64,000 bases of DNA from Mammaliicoccus sp. Dog046 (GTDB lineage Bacteria; Bacillota; Bacilli; Staphylococcales; Staphylococcaceae), in assembly GCF_034039665.1 (NCBI RefSeq), contig NZ_CP120131.1, positions 2,224,499-2,288,498 on the forward strand, written 5' to 3'. The notes below the pieces were generated by a model. It was given only the letters and a program-made list of their open reading frames with translations, was not told where the DNA came from and searched no databases. A program made the position numbers and the translations under genes. Each line of letters begins with the position of its first letter. Positions within the stretch are counted from its first letter, which is position 1. Of the stretch, positions 9,069-19,766 are shown piece after piece.

Positions 9069-9911
9069 TTATTCTACTTGATGATTTGATAAGCATTTAT
9101 AAATGATGGATTCTACTGTTTCTTGTATCGCTGCTTTACTTGGTGTCAATATTTGTTGGGGATTAAACATTTCTTGGTTATCTGTCAGTGTCTGTCTCAA
9201 TTGTTGACTCCATGCGATATTAATTTCTGTATTAAAATTAATTTTGGCATGTCCAAGTTTAATTGCTTTTACTAAATCTTCATCTGAAATTCCTGATGCG
9301 CCATGCAATACTAGGGGGATATTAATGGCATCTTGAATTTCTTGCATTTCATCAAATCCTAAATTGGGCTCTCCTTGATATTTACCATGTACAGATCCAA
9401 GTGCTGGGGCAAGTGTATCTAAATTCGCTTCTTCTGCAAGTCTAATACAATCTTCTAAACGTGCATATTGTACATTCCCAATGACACCATCTTCATTACC
9501 ACCAATAGCACCAACTTCACCTTCAACAATAACTTGATGTTTATGTGCATACTCCACAATTTCTTTTGTCTGTGCAATATTTTCTTCAATAGGGAGTTTC
9601 GAACCATCAAACATGACTGAATCATATCCAGCATCTACTGCTTGCTTACATCCTTCTACTGTTAATCCATGGTCAAGATGAATAATCACTGGAACTGTTA
9701 TATCCATTGATGCGACTTTATTTTTGATTGTTTTACAGATGAAATCATAACCGCCAAGAAACTCAATAACTTTGTCTGTCGTTCCTAAAATAATTGGGGA
9801 ACGTGTTTTTTCTGCTGCTTTCAAAATACATTCTATCCATATTAATCCATTAACATTAATTTGAGGAATGGCGTAATGTGATTGTTTCGCTTCTTGTATA
9901 AATGTATTCAT
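9069..9911 (-). CDS. iolJ: Class II aldolase IolJ (6-phospho-5-dehydro-2-deoxy-D-gluconate aldolase)
   Basis: Cleaves the inositol intermediate DKGP into DHAP and malonate semialdehyde. The 280-aa class II FBA-fold protein shows HLDHGLTVEGCKQAV (zinc ligand and catalytic Asp) near residues 84-98, the GSVHGKY loop near 178 and VLHGASGI near 202. As last gene of an otherwise complete iol operon it is assigned to IolJ and not to glycolytic or tagatose aldolase. The start has AAAGGTGG upstream. Confidence 0.9.
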   Translation of the reverse strand: MNTFIQEAKQSHYAIPQINVNGLIWIECILKAAEKTRSPIILGTTDKVIEFLGGYDFICKTIKNKVASMDITVPVIIHLDHGLTVEGCKQAVDAGYDSVMFDGSKLPIEENIAQTKEIVEYAHKHQVIVEGEVGAIGGNEDGVIGNVQYARLEDCIRLAEEANLDTLAPALGSVHGKYQGEPNLGFDEMQEIQDAINIPLVLHGASGISDEDLVKAIKLGHAKINFNTEINIAWSQQLRQTLTDNQEMFNPQQILTPSKAAIQETVESIIYKCLSNHQVE

Positions 9912-9938
9912 TAATTAACGTTCCACCTTTCTTTGTCT

Positions 9939-10958
9939 TTATAGTGTTTTTGAATGGCCAGTTACGAGTGATTTTGGTTCATTTGCTAATAATGATTCTT
10001 TACATTTCATTGCTATTTCTTGTGCTTTATAACCGTCTTCAATCGAACATAATACATCTGTATCATTTAATATCGCATCAATAAATCCGTCTACTTCAAC
10101 TTTATAAGCTTCACTATATCTTTCTAAGAAGAAATACGGTGGATTATCTTTAGAAATACCTTCTGCACGATGATAGTTCAATGTGGATGCTTGTTCATTA
10201 CCAATATCAATTGCGCCATTATCTCCTAACACTTCAACGCGTTGGTCATATCCATATACACTTCTTCTGCAATTTTCAATAACTGCCATTGAGCCATTTT
10301 CAAATTTAAGTGTTACTAACGCTGTATCTATATCATCATATTTCGCTATTTCTGGATCTACCAATGCACCTCCAGTAGCATACACTTCAGTTATTTCAGA
10401 TTGCATTAAGTATCTCGCCATATCAAAGTCATGGATCATCATATCCATAAATAGACCACCTGATCGTTTAATATATTCAATTGGTGGTGGCTCTGGATCT
10501 CTAGAAGTAATCCTCAATGTTTGAATATTTCCAAGTTCACCATTATTTAAAATGTTTTGAAGCTGTTTAAAGTTTCTATCAAATCGTCTATTAAAGCCCA
10601 TTTGTAATTTAACGTTTGCTTGTTGAACCGCTTCTAATGCTTCTTTCGCTTCATCTAAAGATAAACTAATCGGCTTCTCACAGAATATGTGCTTACCTTT
10701 TTCACATGCTGCTTTAATAATATCCACATGTGTATCAGTTGGAGAACAAATCACAACAACATCAACTTCTGGATCATTAATAATATCCATATGATCTTTC
10801 GTTTTATTTTCTATACCTGCTTGTTCAATCCAGTCTGTCAGTTTGTCACAATATAAATCTGAAATCCATTTAATCCTAACGTCTTTATGTGTTCTTAAAT
10901 AATTGATATGCAACTGACCAATTCTTCCTGCGCCTACCACGCCAAATGTAAGTGTCAT
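9939..10958 (-). CDS. iolG: Inositol 2-dehydrogenase (Gfo/Idh/MocA family)
   Basis: NAD-dependent oxidation of myo-inositol to scyllo-inosose, the first pathway step. 339 aa with an N-terminal Rossmann loop GVVGAGRIGQLH, the family EKP motif (CEKPISLSLDEA near residue 96), and the active-site segment GGLFMDMMIHDFDMARYL containing the Lys/Asp/His catalytic residues of IolG. It is one of two related dehydrogenases in the operon (the other is at 13513-14532); this one is closest in length and motifs to classical IolG, but which acts on myo- or scyllo-inositol is uncertain. Confidence 0.85.
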   Translation of the reverse strand: MTLTFGVVGAGRIGQLHINYLRTHKDVRIKWISDLYCDKLTDWIEQAGIENKTKDHMDIINDPEVDVVVICSPTDTHVDIIKAACEKGKHIFCEKPISLSLDEAKEALEAVQQANVKLQMGFNRRFDRNFKQLQNILNNGELGNIQTLRITSRDPEPPPIEYIKRSGGLFMDMMIHDFDMARYLMQSEITEVYATGGALVDPEIAKYDDIDTALVTLKFENGSMAVIENCRRSVYGYDQRVEVLGDNGAIDIGNEQASTLNYHRAEGISKDNPPYFFLERYSEAYKVEVDGFIDAILNDTDVLCSIEDGYKAQEIAMKCKESLLANEPKSLVTGHSKTL

Positions 10959-10970
10959 AATTTTTTCCTC

Positions 10971-12560
10971 CTATGCTAATCCAAGTGGTGAGAATAAGAT
11001 ATACGTGAATATAACAACACAAATGATAATTACACCGACTAAATATCTATGTTTCCAAGGCGTAATATCTACCTTTGCGTAATTCACATTGAAATCAAAC
11101 TCATCAGATGGTTTCCATTTATTGAATAACAATACTACGAGTAAATCGATAAAGAACAACACACTCAATACATATAAGAAGTGTATTTCTGTAATTAATA
11201 CTTTTGAAAGCGCATACAAAATAATGTGTAAAATAAACATCACTTTAGCGCCAAGCTGTGATGTACGTTTAACGAAAAATCCTACCAGTACAAGTACTAA
11301 TAGCGGCATATTATAAATACCATTAAATTCTTGCACGACTGCGTATAAACCTTGTGGAAATAGTGAAATCATTGGTGCAATAATAACAACAATTACACCG
11401 ACTACAATCGTAATAATTCTACCAACACGAGAAACTTGTTTATTAGAAGCTTCTTTATTAATTACTGATTTATAGAAGTCTAACGAGAACAACGTTGCGG
11501 TACTATTTAAAGATCCAACAAATGAACTAAGTATCGCACCAAATATAACTGCACCGAATAGACCATAAGCCCATCCAGGTAAAACCTCATTTACTAACAT
11601 CGGATATGCATTATCAGGATTCGTTACTTTATCCCCTAACATATTGAAAGCTAATACACCTGGGAATACTAAGAACAATGCACCAAATATCTTAAATACA
11701 CCTACATACATCGCACCTTTTTGGGCTTCTTTAAGATTTTTACCTGCAAGTGCTTTTTGAACGATCATCTGATTTGTACACCAGAAGAATAAGTTATTAA
11801 AGAACATACCGAAGAATAACGTTGGCCAAGGTACGATTTTCGAATCGATTGCACCAAGTGAATTCAGTTTTTCTGGTGTATTCTGAACAACTTTATCGAA
11901 ACCTTTCAATAAACTGCCATCTCCAAACAGTATTAATCCTAAAACAGGTATAGCTAATCCACCTACAATTAATCCAACTCCATAAATTGAGTCACTGTGG
12001 GCACTTAACGATAATCCGCCAATAAACAAGTAAATGATACCTACAATACCAATTCCTGTAGATATAACAATTACTGCAGTCATGTCACTGATGTTTAACA
12101 ATTCACTTACATTGAATATCTTATTAAATACAAGTGCACCTGAATAAAGTACAACCGGTAAGAAAGATACAACATATGTAAAGATAAACAACAGCGATAC
12201 GAGTCTTTTAGTAAATGTATCAAATCTCATTTCTATAAAATCAGAAATCGTATCTACACCATATCTAAAGTATCTGGGTAAAAATACGAGCGCCAAGATA
12301 ACGATCGCAACTGCCGAAGTTACTTCCCAAGCCATCACTTCCATACCAGCCATGAAACTCTGACCATTCTGACCGACGATTTGTTCAGTAGAAAGATTCG
12401 TCATAATAATTGTTGAAGCGATTGTAAATCCTGTTAAACTTCTTCCACCCATAAAGAATCCATCAGAATTTTGTGTATCAATCTTCCTGCTTCGTAAGTA
12501 AGCATATAAACCTACACAAAATATTACTAATACAAATGAAATTGCCGCAAACATACTCAT
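10971..12560 (-). CDS. Sodium:solute symporter (SSS/SLC5), probable inositol transporter
   Basis: 529-aa protein with about 14 membrane helices. The N-terminal segment SDGFFMGGRSLTGFTIASTIIMTNLSTEQIVGQNGQ is typical of SGLT-like members of the sodium:solute symporter family, with sodium-site serines/threonines and a G-rich first core helix. It lies inside the iol operon between iolG and iolE, so inositol is the expected substrate. Firmicute iol operons more often carry an MFS transporter (IolT), so the SSS type is worth noting. Substrate is inferred from position. Confidence 0.85.
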   Translation of the reverse strand: MSMFAAISFVLVIFCVGLYAYLRSRKIDTQNSDGFFMGGRSLTGFTIASTIIMTNLSTEQIVGQNGQSFMAGMEVMAWEVTSAVAIVILALVFLPRYFRYGVDTISDFIEMRFDTFTKRLVSLLFIFTYVVSFLPVVLYSGALVFNKIFNVSELLNISDMTAVIVISTGIGIVGIIYLFIGGLSLSAHSDSIYGVGLIVGGLAIPVLGLILFGDGSLLKGFDKVVQNTPEKLNSLGAIDSKIVPWPTLFFGMFFNNLFFWCTNQMIVQKALAGKNLKEAQKGAMYVGVFKIFGALFLVFPGVLAFNMLGDKVTNPDNAYPMLVNEVLPGWAYGLFGAVIFGAILSSFVGSLNSTATLFSLDFYKSVINKEASNKQVSRVGRIITIVVGVIVVIIAPMISLFPQGLYAVVQEFNGIYNMPLLVLVLVGFFVKRTSQLGAKVMFILHIILYALSKVLITEIHFLYVLSVLFFIDLLVVLLFNKWKPSDEFDFNVNYAKVDITPWKHRYLVGVIIICVVIFTYILFSPLGLA

Positions 12561-12617
12561 GATAACCCTCTCCCTTTAGAAGCATTTCAACTCCTACACC
12601 TTTGTGTTTATTTATTT

Positions 12618-13502
12618 TTATTGATATTGTGCAATATAATCTTTTGCTTTTTTAGCATATATAAATGGATTGGCAACTGCTGGATCTTGTTCAGCTTCAA
12701 CAACAACCCATCCGCTATAATTCGATTGATAAATTAAGTCTAATATCGGTTTAAAATCTATAACGCCGTCACCTGGTACTGTAAACATCCCTTGTCTTAC
12801 CCCATCTAAGAAACATTTACATTCTTTATCGACAGCTTCTTTCACATCTGGTCTAACATCTTTAAAATGTATGTGCTTAATTCTATCTTCATGTCGATTA
12901 AATATATCTATCGGATCTTCTCCAGATAGCACTAGGTGTCCAGTATCATATAAGAGAGAAACTTTATCTTTATTCGTTCTTTCCATAAGTTCATCGATTT
13001 CTTTCGTCGTTTGAATACCTGTCCCCATGTGATGGTGGTACACGATTTTCATATCTTTTTCTTGTGCTAAAGTTCCTAACTTCTCCAATCCTTCAACAAG
13101 TAATTGCCACTCTTTATCGGTAAATACAGGTTTTTCTTTAAATAAAGCTTTTTTCAAATCACCTTGTATACTATTACCTTGTTCTGAAACGACAATGACT
13201 TTCGCGCCGAGTGCATGTAAGAAATCTCTATGTTTGATAAATGCAGCTTCAGTCACTTCATACGGTTCTGAAGTTAAATACAAACTCAACCAAGCACTCG
13301 CTACGGACAATCCTCTAGGTTCCAAAAATGATTTCAATACATCTGGATCTTTCGGATATTTATTACCAATTTCAGTGCCTTCGTAACCAGAAAGCGCCAT
13401 TTCACTAATACATTGTTCAAATGAATTTTCATGTCCTAATTCAGGCATATCATCATTTGTCCATGCAATTGGTGCACAAGCAAATCGTATATCTTTAGTC
13501 AT
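12618..13502 (-). CDS. iolE: Inosose dehydratase IolE
   Basis: Dehydrates scyllo-inosose to the diketone used by IolD. 294 aa, xylose-isomerase-like TIM barrel; APIAWTNDDMPELG at the N-terminus is the IolE hallmark, and metal ligands appear in YHHHMGTG (near residue 150), YDTGHL (near 185) and KHIHFKDVR (near 215). ATG 13502 is chosen because GAGGTG lies six bases upstream; the in-frame GTG at 13511 is part of that site. It lies ten bases from the preceding dehydrogenase gene. Confidence 0.92.
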   Translation of the reverse strand: MTKDIRFACAPIAWTNDDMPELGHENSFEQCISEMALSGYEGTEIGNKYPKDPDVLKSFLEPRGLSVASAWLSLYLTSEPYEVTEAAFIKHRDFLHALGAKVIVVSEQGNSIQGDLKKALFKEKPVFTDKEWQLLVEGLEKLGTLAQEKDMKIVYHHHMGTGIQTTKEIDELMERTNKDKVSLLYDTGHLVLSGEDPIDIFNRHEDRIKHIHFKDVRPDVKEAVDKECKCFLDGVRQGMFTVPGDGVIDFKPILDLIYQSNYSGWVVVEAEQDPAVANPFIYAKKAKDYIAQYQ

Positions 13503-13512
13503 TTCATTCACC

Positions 13513-14532
13513 TCATAACTTAATTATTTTTTTTTGTTCAAAAGATTTTTGCATAGCAATTGCAACTTCTGTACTCTTCAATCCGTCAACGCCAGTGACC
13601 GTTGATGCTTCTTTTTCATTTATAGCATTTACAAAAGCATTTAATTCATTAATAAATGCTGCTTTAAAACGTTCTGGAAAATGACTTGAAGTCGGTCTTA
13701 CTACACCATTTTTGTCATATAAAGTGACTAAATTTTTCTCCGGTGCATTACCGATTCTTATCATTCCTTCAGTACCAATAATTTCTGTTTCAACATGATA
13801 ACCGTGTTGCGCATTTCTTCCAGCTAATAAATAAGCTATTGTGCCATCTTCTAATTCAGCTAAACAAGCGCCTGTTTCAAGTTCATCACATTCAGATAGT
13901 TCTGGTGCCGCTATATTATTTCCTAGGGAATAAACAGTCTTAAACTCTGAACCTGTAAACCAACGTATAAGATCGATATCATGAATAGACATGTCTAAAA
14001 AGATGCCACCACTCGCACTGCTTTTCGCAAAATTTATAAAGCTATTTAATCCTGTACTAGGATCTATGCCATAACATCTCATCGTTGTGATTTTTCCTAA
14101 ATCTCCATTTTGTATGGATTCTTTAGCAAACTGATAGGACTCATCAAACCTTCGCATAAATCCTAATTGGAGTACTTTATCTTGGTTGTCATTAATGTTT
14201 TCAACAACTTGTTGAATGTCTTCTAAATCAAGACCAATTGGTTTCTCTGAGAAGACATGAAGACCTTTTTCTAATGCTTGAGTGATTTGAACTGAATGAA
14301 ATCCACTTGGAGAAGCGATAACGACAGCATCTAAATCAGTGTCCTCAATCATTTCAGAATAAGATGTATAGCACTTTTCGACGCCTAATGATTCTTTTGC
14401 GTATACCAACTCTTCTTCAACCACACTCGTTACAGCATATAATTCTGCATTTTTGACATGGTTCACAATGTTTCCAGCATGTACTTTTCCAAGTCTACCT
14501 AATCCAACTTGACCAATTTTTATTTGTGACAT
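13513..14532 (-). CDS. Second Gfo/Idh/MocA-family inositol dehydrogenase
   Basis: Oxidoreductase paralogue of the operon's IolG, 339 aa. Rossmann loop QVGLGRLGKVHAGNI, EKPIGLDLEDIQ near residue 93, and ASGGIFLDMSIHDIDLIRWF with the catalytic Asp/His pair near 170. Related to IolG/IolW/IolX enzymes; an activity on scyllo-inositol or another isomer is plausible, which would let the operon accept more than one inositol. Start at ATG 14532 has TTGGAGG eight bases upstream; 14547 in the same frame has no site. Confidence 0.82.
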   Translation of the reverse strand: MSQIKIGQVGLGRLGKVHAGNIVNHVKNAELYAVTSVVEEELVYAKESLGVEKCYTSYSEMIEDTDLDAVVIASPSGFHSVQITQALEKGLHVFSEKPIGLDLEDIQQVVENINDNQDKVLQLGFMRRFDESYQFAKESIQNGDLGKITTMRCYGIDPSTGLNSFINFAKSSASGGIFLDMSIHDIDLIRWFTGSEFKTVYSLGNNIAAPELSECDELETGACLAELEDGTIAYLLAGRNAQHGYHVETEIIGTEGMIRIGNAPEKNLVTLYDKNGVVRPTSSHFPERFKAAFINELNAFVNAINEKEASTVTGVDGLKSTEVAIAMQKSFEQKKIIKL

Positions 14533-14547
14533 GAGCTTGGCCTCCAA

Positions 14548-16461
14548 TTAATATTGTTTTGCTGTCTTCATTGATTCTGCTTTTTCTTTAAAAGCTTCTT
14601 TAATGGATGATTTCGTACTGTGTTCAGAGACACCTACGTTCCAAAATGATTCATAACCATCTGTCATTGTTTTAGGCAACGTTTTGATTTCTATGAGCGT
14701 CGATTTTGTTTCTTTTTTTGCTTTTTTCAGTGCTTCTTCTAACGATTCAAGGTTGTTTACACTATAAGAAACTGCGCCATACCCTTCTGCAACTTTCTTA
14801 TAATCGATATTCATTACATTTCCGTTGTAATCGTTAAATTCGGTACAAAAACTCTCACTACCGTTACCCATTTGTAGATTATTAATACAACCAAATCCAC
14901 TATTATCAAAGAGCACAATATTAATTTTATAGTTATATTGCAGTGCAGTTACTAATTCGGTATGTAACATTAGAAAGCTACCATCGCCGACGAGTGCATA
15001 CACTTCACTATTTGGGTTCGCAATTTTAGCACCAACTGCTGCTGCGATTTCATATCCCATCGTTGAGTAACCGTACTCCATGTTGTAAGTATTGAACACG
15101 TCTGTCTCCCATAATCTTTCTAAATCTCCAGGTAATGATCCAGCCGCTGCGACTATAATTGCATCTTTATCTATGCCTTCATTTACTTTTATAAGCGCAT
15201 TTGTTTGAGGCAGTTCTGTTTGTAATGAAGTTACATATTTATTTAATGCTTGTTGTTCAAAATGACCTGCAATTTCAGCTTCAAAATCTTTATTATGGAT
15301 ATTAACTTGAGATAGCCTTGTTCTTTCTTTATGCCATTGCTGTTTCAAATGCTTAACTTTAGATAAAGTTTTATATTGATGTTCGCTTAGTAGTTTCGTG
15401 ATCTGTTCAAGAGAAGCTTGTGCATCGCCTACTACTTGCAAAGCATCTAACTTATAAGCATCTACTCTGTTAACATTAATATTGATGAATTGGGCTGCAT
15501 CAAAGTTAACCGCTGTCTTAGAACTTGTTGTAAAGTCTGAATAGCGCGTGCCTATACCTACGATTACATCTGCATCCTTTGCATATACATTAGCTGCTAA
15601 GTTACCTGTCACACCTAAACCACCTAGATTTAATGGATGTGATGTTGCGACCGTTCCTTTACCAGCTTGTGTTTCAGCCATTGGTATATTCGTTTGATCC
15701 ATAAGTGTCTCAATGATAGCTTGTGCTTCTGAATATTTAGCCCCACCACCTACAATTAATAGTGGTTGTTTGGCTTCTTTCAATCGTTCTACAGCCGCTT
15801 CTACCGATCTTAATGAAGGCGTTAGTCTATCAACATAATGAACACGCTTTTCAAAAAATGATTCAGGGAAATCATATACTTCACCTTGTACGTCTTGACT
15901 TAAAGCTAACGTTACTGGCCCAGCTGTCTGAGGATTCGTCATGACTTCGAACGCGCGGATTAAAGCTGACATGATTTGTTCTGGTCGCGTTATCCGATCA
16001 AAATATCTAGAAACTGGTTTTAACGCATCATTAGTTGTGATGCCAATACTATGGGCATGTTCAATTTGTTGTAATACTGGATCAGGTTGACGTGTTGCAA
16101 ATGTATCACCAGGTAACAATAGGACTGGTATATGATTTGCTAATGCAGTTCCTGCAGCTGTTACTAAATTTGCTGAACCTGGTCCGACTGATGATGTCAC
16201 CGCAAATATTTTCTTTCTTAAGGATTGTTTACTAAATCCAACAGCCGTATGAGTCATGCCTTGTTCATTCTTACCTTGAATAATCTTCAATTCATCTTGA
16301 TATTGTGATAAGCCTTCACCTATGCCAAGCACATTACCATGTCCGAATATATTCATAACACCTTCAACAAATTTCGATTCTTCTCCATCGATAGAAATGT
16401 ATTGTTTTGTTAAAAATTTAACAATTGCTTCTCCAGTCGTTAATTTCACTGTTTTGATCAT
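14548..16461 (-). CDS. iolD: 3D-(3,5/4)-trihydroxycyclohexane-1,2-dione hydrolase IolD
   Basis: Thiamine-diphosphate enzyme that opens the inositol ring to 5-deoxy-glucuronate. 637 aa with the three ThDP-fold domains: N-terminal pyrimidine domain with the catalytic-type Glu in GIGEGLSQYQDE, a central domain with GGGAKYSEA and GIGTRYSDF, and a C-terminal PP domain with the GDGSFLMLHTEL...NNSGFG-like metal loop (VGDGSF and FDNSGFG are visible). ATG 16461 has AAGGTGG eight bases upstream. It is the fourth gene of the operon, in the usual iolC-iolD order. Confidence 0.95.
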   Translation of the reverse strand: MIKTVKLTTGEAIVKFLTKQYISIDGEESKFVEGVMNIFGHGNVLGIGEGLSQYQDELKIIQGKNEQGMTHTAVGFSKQSLRKKIFAVTSSVGPGSANLVTAAGTALANHIPVLLLPGDTFATRQPDPVLQQIEHAHSIGITTNDALKPVSRYFDRITRPEQIMSALIRAFEVMTNPQTAGPVTLALSQDVQGEVYDFPESFFEKRVHYVDRLTPSLRSVEAAVERLKEAKQPLLIVGGGAKYSEAQAIIETLMDQTNIPMAETQAGKGTVATSHPLNLGGLGVTGNLAANVYAKDADVIVGIGTRYSDFTTSSKTAVNFDAAQFININVNRVDAYKLDALQVVGDAQASLEQITKLLSEHQYKTLSKVKHLKQQWHKERTRLSQVNIHNKDFEAEIAGHFEQQALNKYVTSLQTELPQTNALIKVNEGIDKDAIIVAAAGSLPGDLERLWETDVFNTYNMEYGYSTMGYEIAAAVGAKIANPNSEVYALVGDGSFLMLHTELVTALQYNYKINIVLFDNSGFGCINNLQMGNGSESFCTEFNDYNGNVMNIDYKKVAEGYGAVSYSVNNLESLEEALKKAKKETKSTLIEIKTLPKTMTDGYESFWNVGVSEHSTKSSIKEAFKEKAESMKTAKQY

Positions 16462-16474
16462 ATTGCACACCACC

Positions 16475-17434
16475 TTATGATTGTTCTTTAATTAATTGCT
16501 CTATCTTATCTACAGTCGGCATCGCTTCTGATGAACTATGGCTACTCACAACAATTGCTGCTGAGGCCGCACCATATTTCAATGCTTCTTCAACTGTTTT
16601 ACCTTTCACAAGTGCGTAAATAAATGCTGCTGCATAAGAATCACCAGCGCCAAACGTCTTCACAACATTCGCTTTGAACGCTTTACCTTCAAATGTATTA
16701 CCTTCTTTATCAAAAGCATGTGATCCTTGCACACCGTGCTTAATGACAACTAAATTCGGTTGTTCTTCGAATAATAAAGCGCTAATCTCTTGATCTGTTT
16801 TTGATTTATAATGTTCAACCATGTCGAATTCGTCTCTCGTTCCGATGACCACATCAGATTGATTCGCAACTAATTCATAGTAAATAGACGTTTCTTCTTC
16901 GTTTTTCCAACTATATGGTCTGTAATCCAGTTCAAAAATAATTTTCACATCATGTTTTTTTGCGATGAGCAACGCTTTTAATACCGCTTCTCTTGAAGGT
17001 GATTTTGATAATGCTGTTCCTGAAATGAGCAAATATTCCGAATTCTTAATGTACAATTCATCTACTTGTTCAGGCGCAATATATAAATCCGCCACTTCTT
17101 CCCTATACATTAAAATACTCGATTCTTTAGGGCTTTTTATTTCTGTAAAAGTTAAACCTATTTTATGTCCATCTTCATCGACGTTTATTTGTGATGTATC
17201 GACACCTACTTTTTCAAAATAGTTCGTAATAAATCTGCCATGTTGATCATCTGATACATTAGCAATCATCCCAACATCTAAACCTAATTTAGCAGTACCA
17301 ATCATGATATTTGCTGGTGAACCACCTACGTATTTCGTGAAAGTTGATGTTTCTTCCATAGGTCTATTGATTTCATTTGCGTTTAAATCGATTGCAGCAC
17401 GACCAATGGCTACAATATGTTTTTTGTTATTCAT
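16475..17434 (-). CDS. iolC: 5-dehydro-2-deoxygluconokinase IolC
   Basis: PfkB-family kinase that phosphorylates 5-dehydro-2-deoxygluconate before aldol cleavage by IolJ. 319 aa; sugar-binding N-terminus AIGRAAIDLNANE, the conserved GGSPANIMIGTAKLG near residue 37, and the C-terminal ATP/anion-hole signature TFGAGDSYAAAFIYAL near 240 with catalytic Asp. Lies 13 bases after iolB. Confidence 0.95.
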   Translation of the reverse strand: MNNKKHIVAIGRAAIDLNANEINRPMEETSTFTKYVGGSPANIMIGTAKLGLDVGMIANVSDDQHGRFITNYFEKVGVDTSQINVDEDGHKIGLTFTEIKSPKESSILMYREEVADLYIAPEQVDELYIKNSEYLLISGTALSKSPSREAVLKALLIAKKHDVKIIFELDYRPYSWKNEEETSIYYELVANQSDVVIGTRDEFDMVEHYKSKTDQEISALLFEEQPNLVVIKHGVQGSHAFDKEGNTFEGKAFKANVVKTFGAGDSYAAAFIYALVKGKTVEEALKYGAASAAIVVSSHSSSEAMPTVDKIEQLIKEQS

Positions 17435-17447
17435 TTATGTGCACTCC

Positions 17448-18266
17448 TTATACGCGATCGATAATCCATTCGTGATCGGGTTGATTATAAAATTTCCATA
17501 CTTTCTTCGGTCCTGCCATAACATTTAAGTAATAACCGTCGTATCCATCAGGAACTGCAACGGGATGATAACCTTCTGGTACAACAACCACGTCACCATT
17601 TTCAACAGTCATTGTTTCATCTAAAGAACGATCATCAGTGAATACTCGTTGAAATACAAAGCCTTTACTTGGATTCATTTCATGATAGTACGTCTCTTCT
17701 AGCAATGATTCATTCGGTAAATTATCAACATCATGTTTATGTGGTGGATAACTCGACCAATTACCTTGATCCGTATAAACTTCTACAACTAATAATTTTT
17801 CACTTGCTGTATGTGTATCTGGCAAGATATTATGCACATGCCTTTTGTTAGAATACTTTCCACGATCCTCTACAGAATTCTCAGATGCAGGGATAAGTTT
17901 AGTTTCTCTTTGTTCATCTGCAGGAGAATAACAAAATACGACTCTAGCATCACTATTCGCTTTAATGTTCACGTTATGATTTTTAGAAATATAGATGCTA
18001 TCTGTAGGTATTTTTTCAAATACTGATGATCTTGTTCCTAAGTCTTTATACGTTTCTTCTCCGTCAGATACGTCGATATTTCCAGTTAAAGCGACGATGC
18101 ATAATTCGAAATCACCTGTTGTTTCTTCGTAACTTCCTCCTGATCGAATATCGAGCACCTTAAATCCTATATAATCTAAATGAATATCATCTGGTTTCAA
18201 ATCATGTATCACTTGTACATCATCACTTAATGGATGATGTACAGGTTTATTTAATAATCGTGACAT
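17448..18266 (-). CDS. iolB: 5-deoxy-glucuronate isomerase IolB
   Basis: Cupin enzyme converting 5-deoxy-glucuronate to 5-dehydro-2-deoxygluconate. 272 aa with two cupin halves; the metal-site histidines are visible in WSSYPPHKHDVDN (near residue 178) and EETYYHEMNPSKGF, followed by VVVPEGYHPV. ATG 18266 is chosen (AAGGAG eleven bases upstream); GTG 18278 overlaps that ribosome site. Lies 15 bases after iolA. Confidence 0.95.
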   Translation of the reverse strand: MSRLLNKPVHHPLSDDVQVIHDLKPDDIHLDYIGFKVLDIRSGGSYEETTGDFELCIVALTGNIDVSDGEETYKDLGTRSSVFEKIPTDSIYISKNHNVNIKANSDARVVFCYSPADEQRETKLIPASENSVEDRGKYSNKRHVHNILPDTHTASEKLLVVEVYTDQGNWSSYPPHKHDVDNLPNESLLEETYYHEMNPSKGFVFQRVFTDDRSLDETMTVENGDVVVVPEGYHPVAVPDGYDGYYLNVMAGPKKVWKFYNQPDHEWIIDRV

Positions 18267-18281
18267 GTCTTTATTCACTCC

Positions 18282-19736
18282 TTAAAATTGTGGATTACTA
18301 TGACGTGCAGTTACAACTTTGCGATGTGTGTAGAAATCAATACTGTCTTTACCATTCGCATGTAATGAACCATAGAATGATGATTTCCAACCTGAGAATG
18401 GGAATATCGCCATCGGAGCTGGTACACCTAAATTAATACCTAACATGCCTGCATCGATATTCTCTCTGAAATATCTAATAGATGAAGCACTATCCGTAAA
18501 TAAGCACGCACCATTCGCAAATTCAGATTGATTCGCTAAAGCGATTCCTTCTTTTAAATTTTTGACTTTTACAATAGATAAAACTGGTGCAAAAATTTCA
18601 TCTTTCCATAATTTCATGTCCGTTGTTACGTCTTCAAAAATAGTTGGTTTAACGAAATATCCTTCTTCGTTATTGTCTTCTCTACCGTCTAGCACAAGTT
18701 TTGCACCTTCAGCAACACCTTGATCAACGTAACTCAATGTACGTTCGACATTTTCTTCTCTGATAACAGGTCCTAAGAATACGTTATCTTCAATACCATT
18801 TCCGATGATGATATCTTTTGAAGCTTGAACAAGTTTTTCTTTAAATTCTTCATATACATCTTCTTGGATTGCAACAACTGCAGCGGCCATACATCTTTCT
18901 CCTGCAGAACCAAATGCTGCTCCTATAACATCCTTAACCGCACCATCAATATCAGCATCATTTAAAATGATTGTATGGTTTTTAGCACCAGTTAAACATT
19001 GCGCGCGTTTTAAATTTTCAGTTGCTTTTTTATAGACATATTCACCCACTGGTTTAGATCCAACAAATGATACAGCTTTAATAAATTCATTTTCACAAAT
19101 ACCATTTACAACATCGTGTGCACCATGTACAACGTTAAACACTCCTTTAGGAAAACCTGCTTCTTCGACTAGTTCCGCAAGTCTGTTTACGAGTAACGGT
19201 GTTTTTTCAGATGGCTTAATCACAAATGTGTTACCTAATGAAACCGCCATTGGGAACATCCAACAAGGAACCATCATTGGGAAGTTAAATGGTGTAATAC
19301 CACCAACAACACCTACTGGATATTTATAGCTTGTTCCTTCAATATTTGTTGCAATACTTGATAATGAGTCTCCCATCATTAATGAAGGTGTTCCTGCAGC
19401 AAATTCAACATTTTCAATACCTCGTTGAACCTCACCAAGTGCTTCAGTAGTATTTTTTCCGTTTTCTTTAGTGATAATTTCTGCTAATTCTTCTTTATTT
19501 TCTAATAACAATTGTTGAAGTTTGAATAGTAGTCTTGCACGTTTAGGTACCGCTACTTCTTTCCACTCTTGAAAAGCTTCGTGTGCAATTTTTGCTACTT
19601 CGTCTAATTCTTCTCTAGTCGAAACAGGTACTTTCGCAATAACTTCTTTTGTCGCTGGATTTAAAACATCTATAGTTTCCTTACTTTTCGACGCTTTCCA
19701 TTCACCATTAATATAATTCTTTAAGATTTCTGCCAT
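18282..19736 (-). CDS. iolA: Methylmalonate/malonate-semialdehyde dehydrogenase (CoA-acylating) IolA
   Basis: Final enzyme of inositol breakdown, turning malonate semialdehyde into acetyl-CoA with NAD. 484 aa aldehyde-dehydrogenase fold: [18 protein letters not shown] (substrate/cofactor loop near 145), [12 protein letters not shown], and the catalytic cysteine in [13 protein letters not shown] near residue 283. First gene of the minus-strand operon, with GGAGG upstream and a promoter and cre-like site in 19737-19944. Confidence 0.96.
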   Translation of the reverse strand: MAEILKNYINGEWKASKSKETIDVLNPATKEVIAKVPVSTREELDEVAKIAHEAFQEWKEVAVPKRARLLFKLQQLLLENKEELAEIITKENGKNTTEALGEVQRGIENVEFAAGTPSLMMGDSLSSIATNIEGTSYKYPVGVVGGITPFNFPMMVPCWMFPMAVSLGNTFVIKPSEKTPLLVNRLAELVEEAGFPKGVFNVVHGAHDVVNGICENEFIKAVSFVGSKPVGEYVYKKATENLKRAQCLTGAKNHTIILNDADIDGAVKDVIGAAFGSAGERCMAAAVVAIQEDVYEEFKEKLVQASKDIIIGNGIEDNVFLGPVIREENVERTLSYVDQGVAEGAKLVLDGREDNNEEGYFVKPTIFEDVTTDMKLWKDEIFAPVLSIVKVKNLKEGIALANQSEFANGACLFTDSASSIRYFRENIDAGMLGINLGVPAPMAIFPFSGWKSSFYGSLHANGKDSIDFYTHRKVVTARHSNPQF

Positions 19737-19766
19737 TTTAAAATCCTCCAGTTATTATTTTTATAA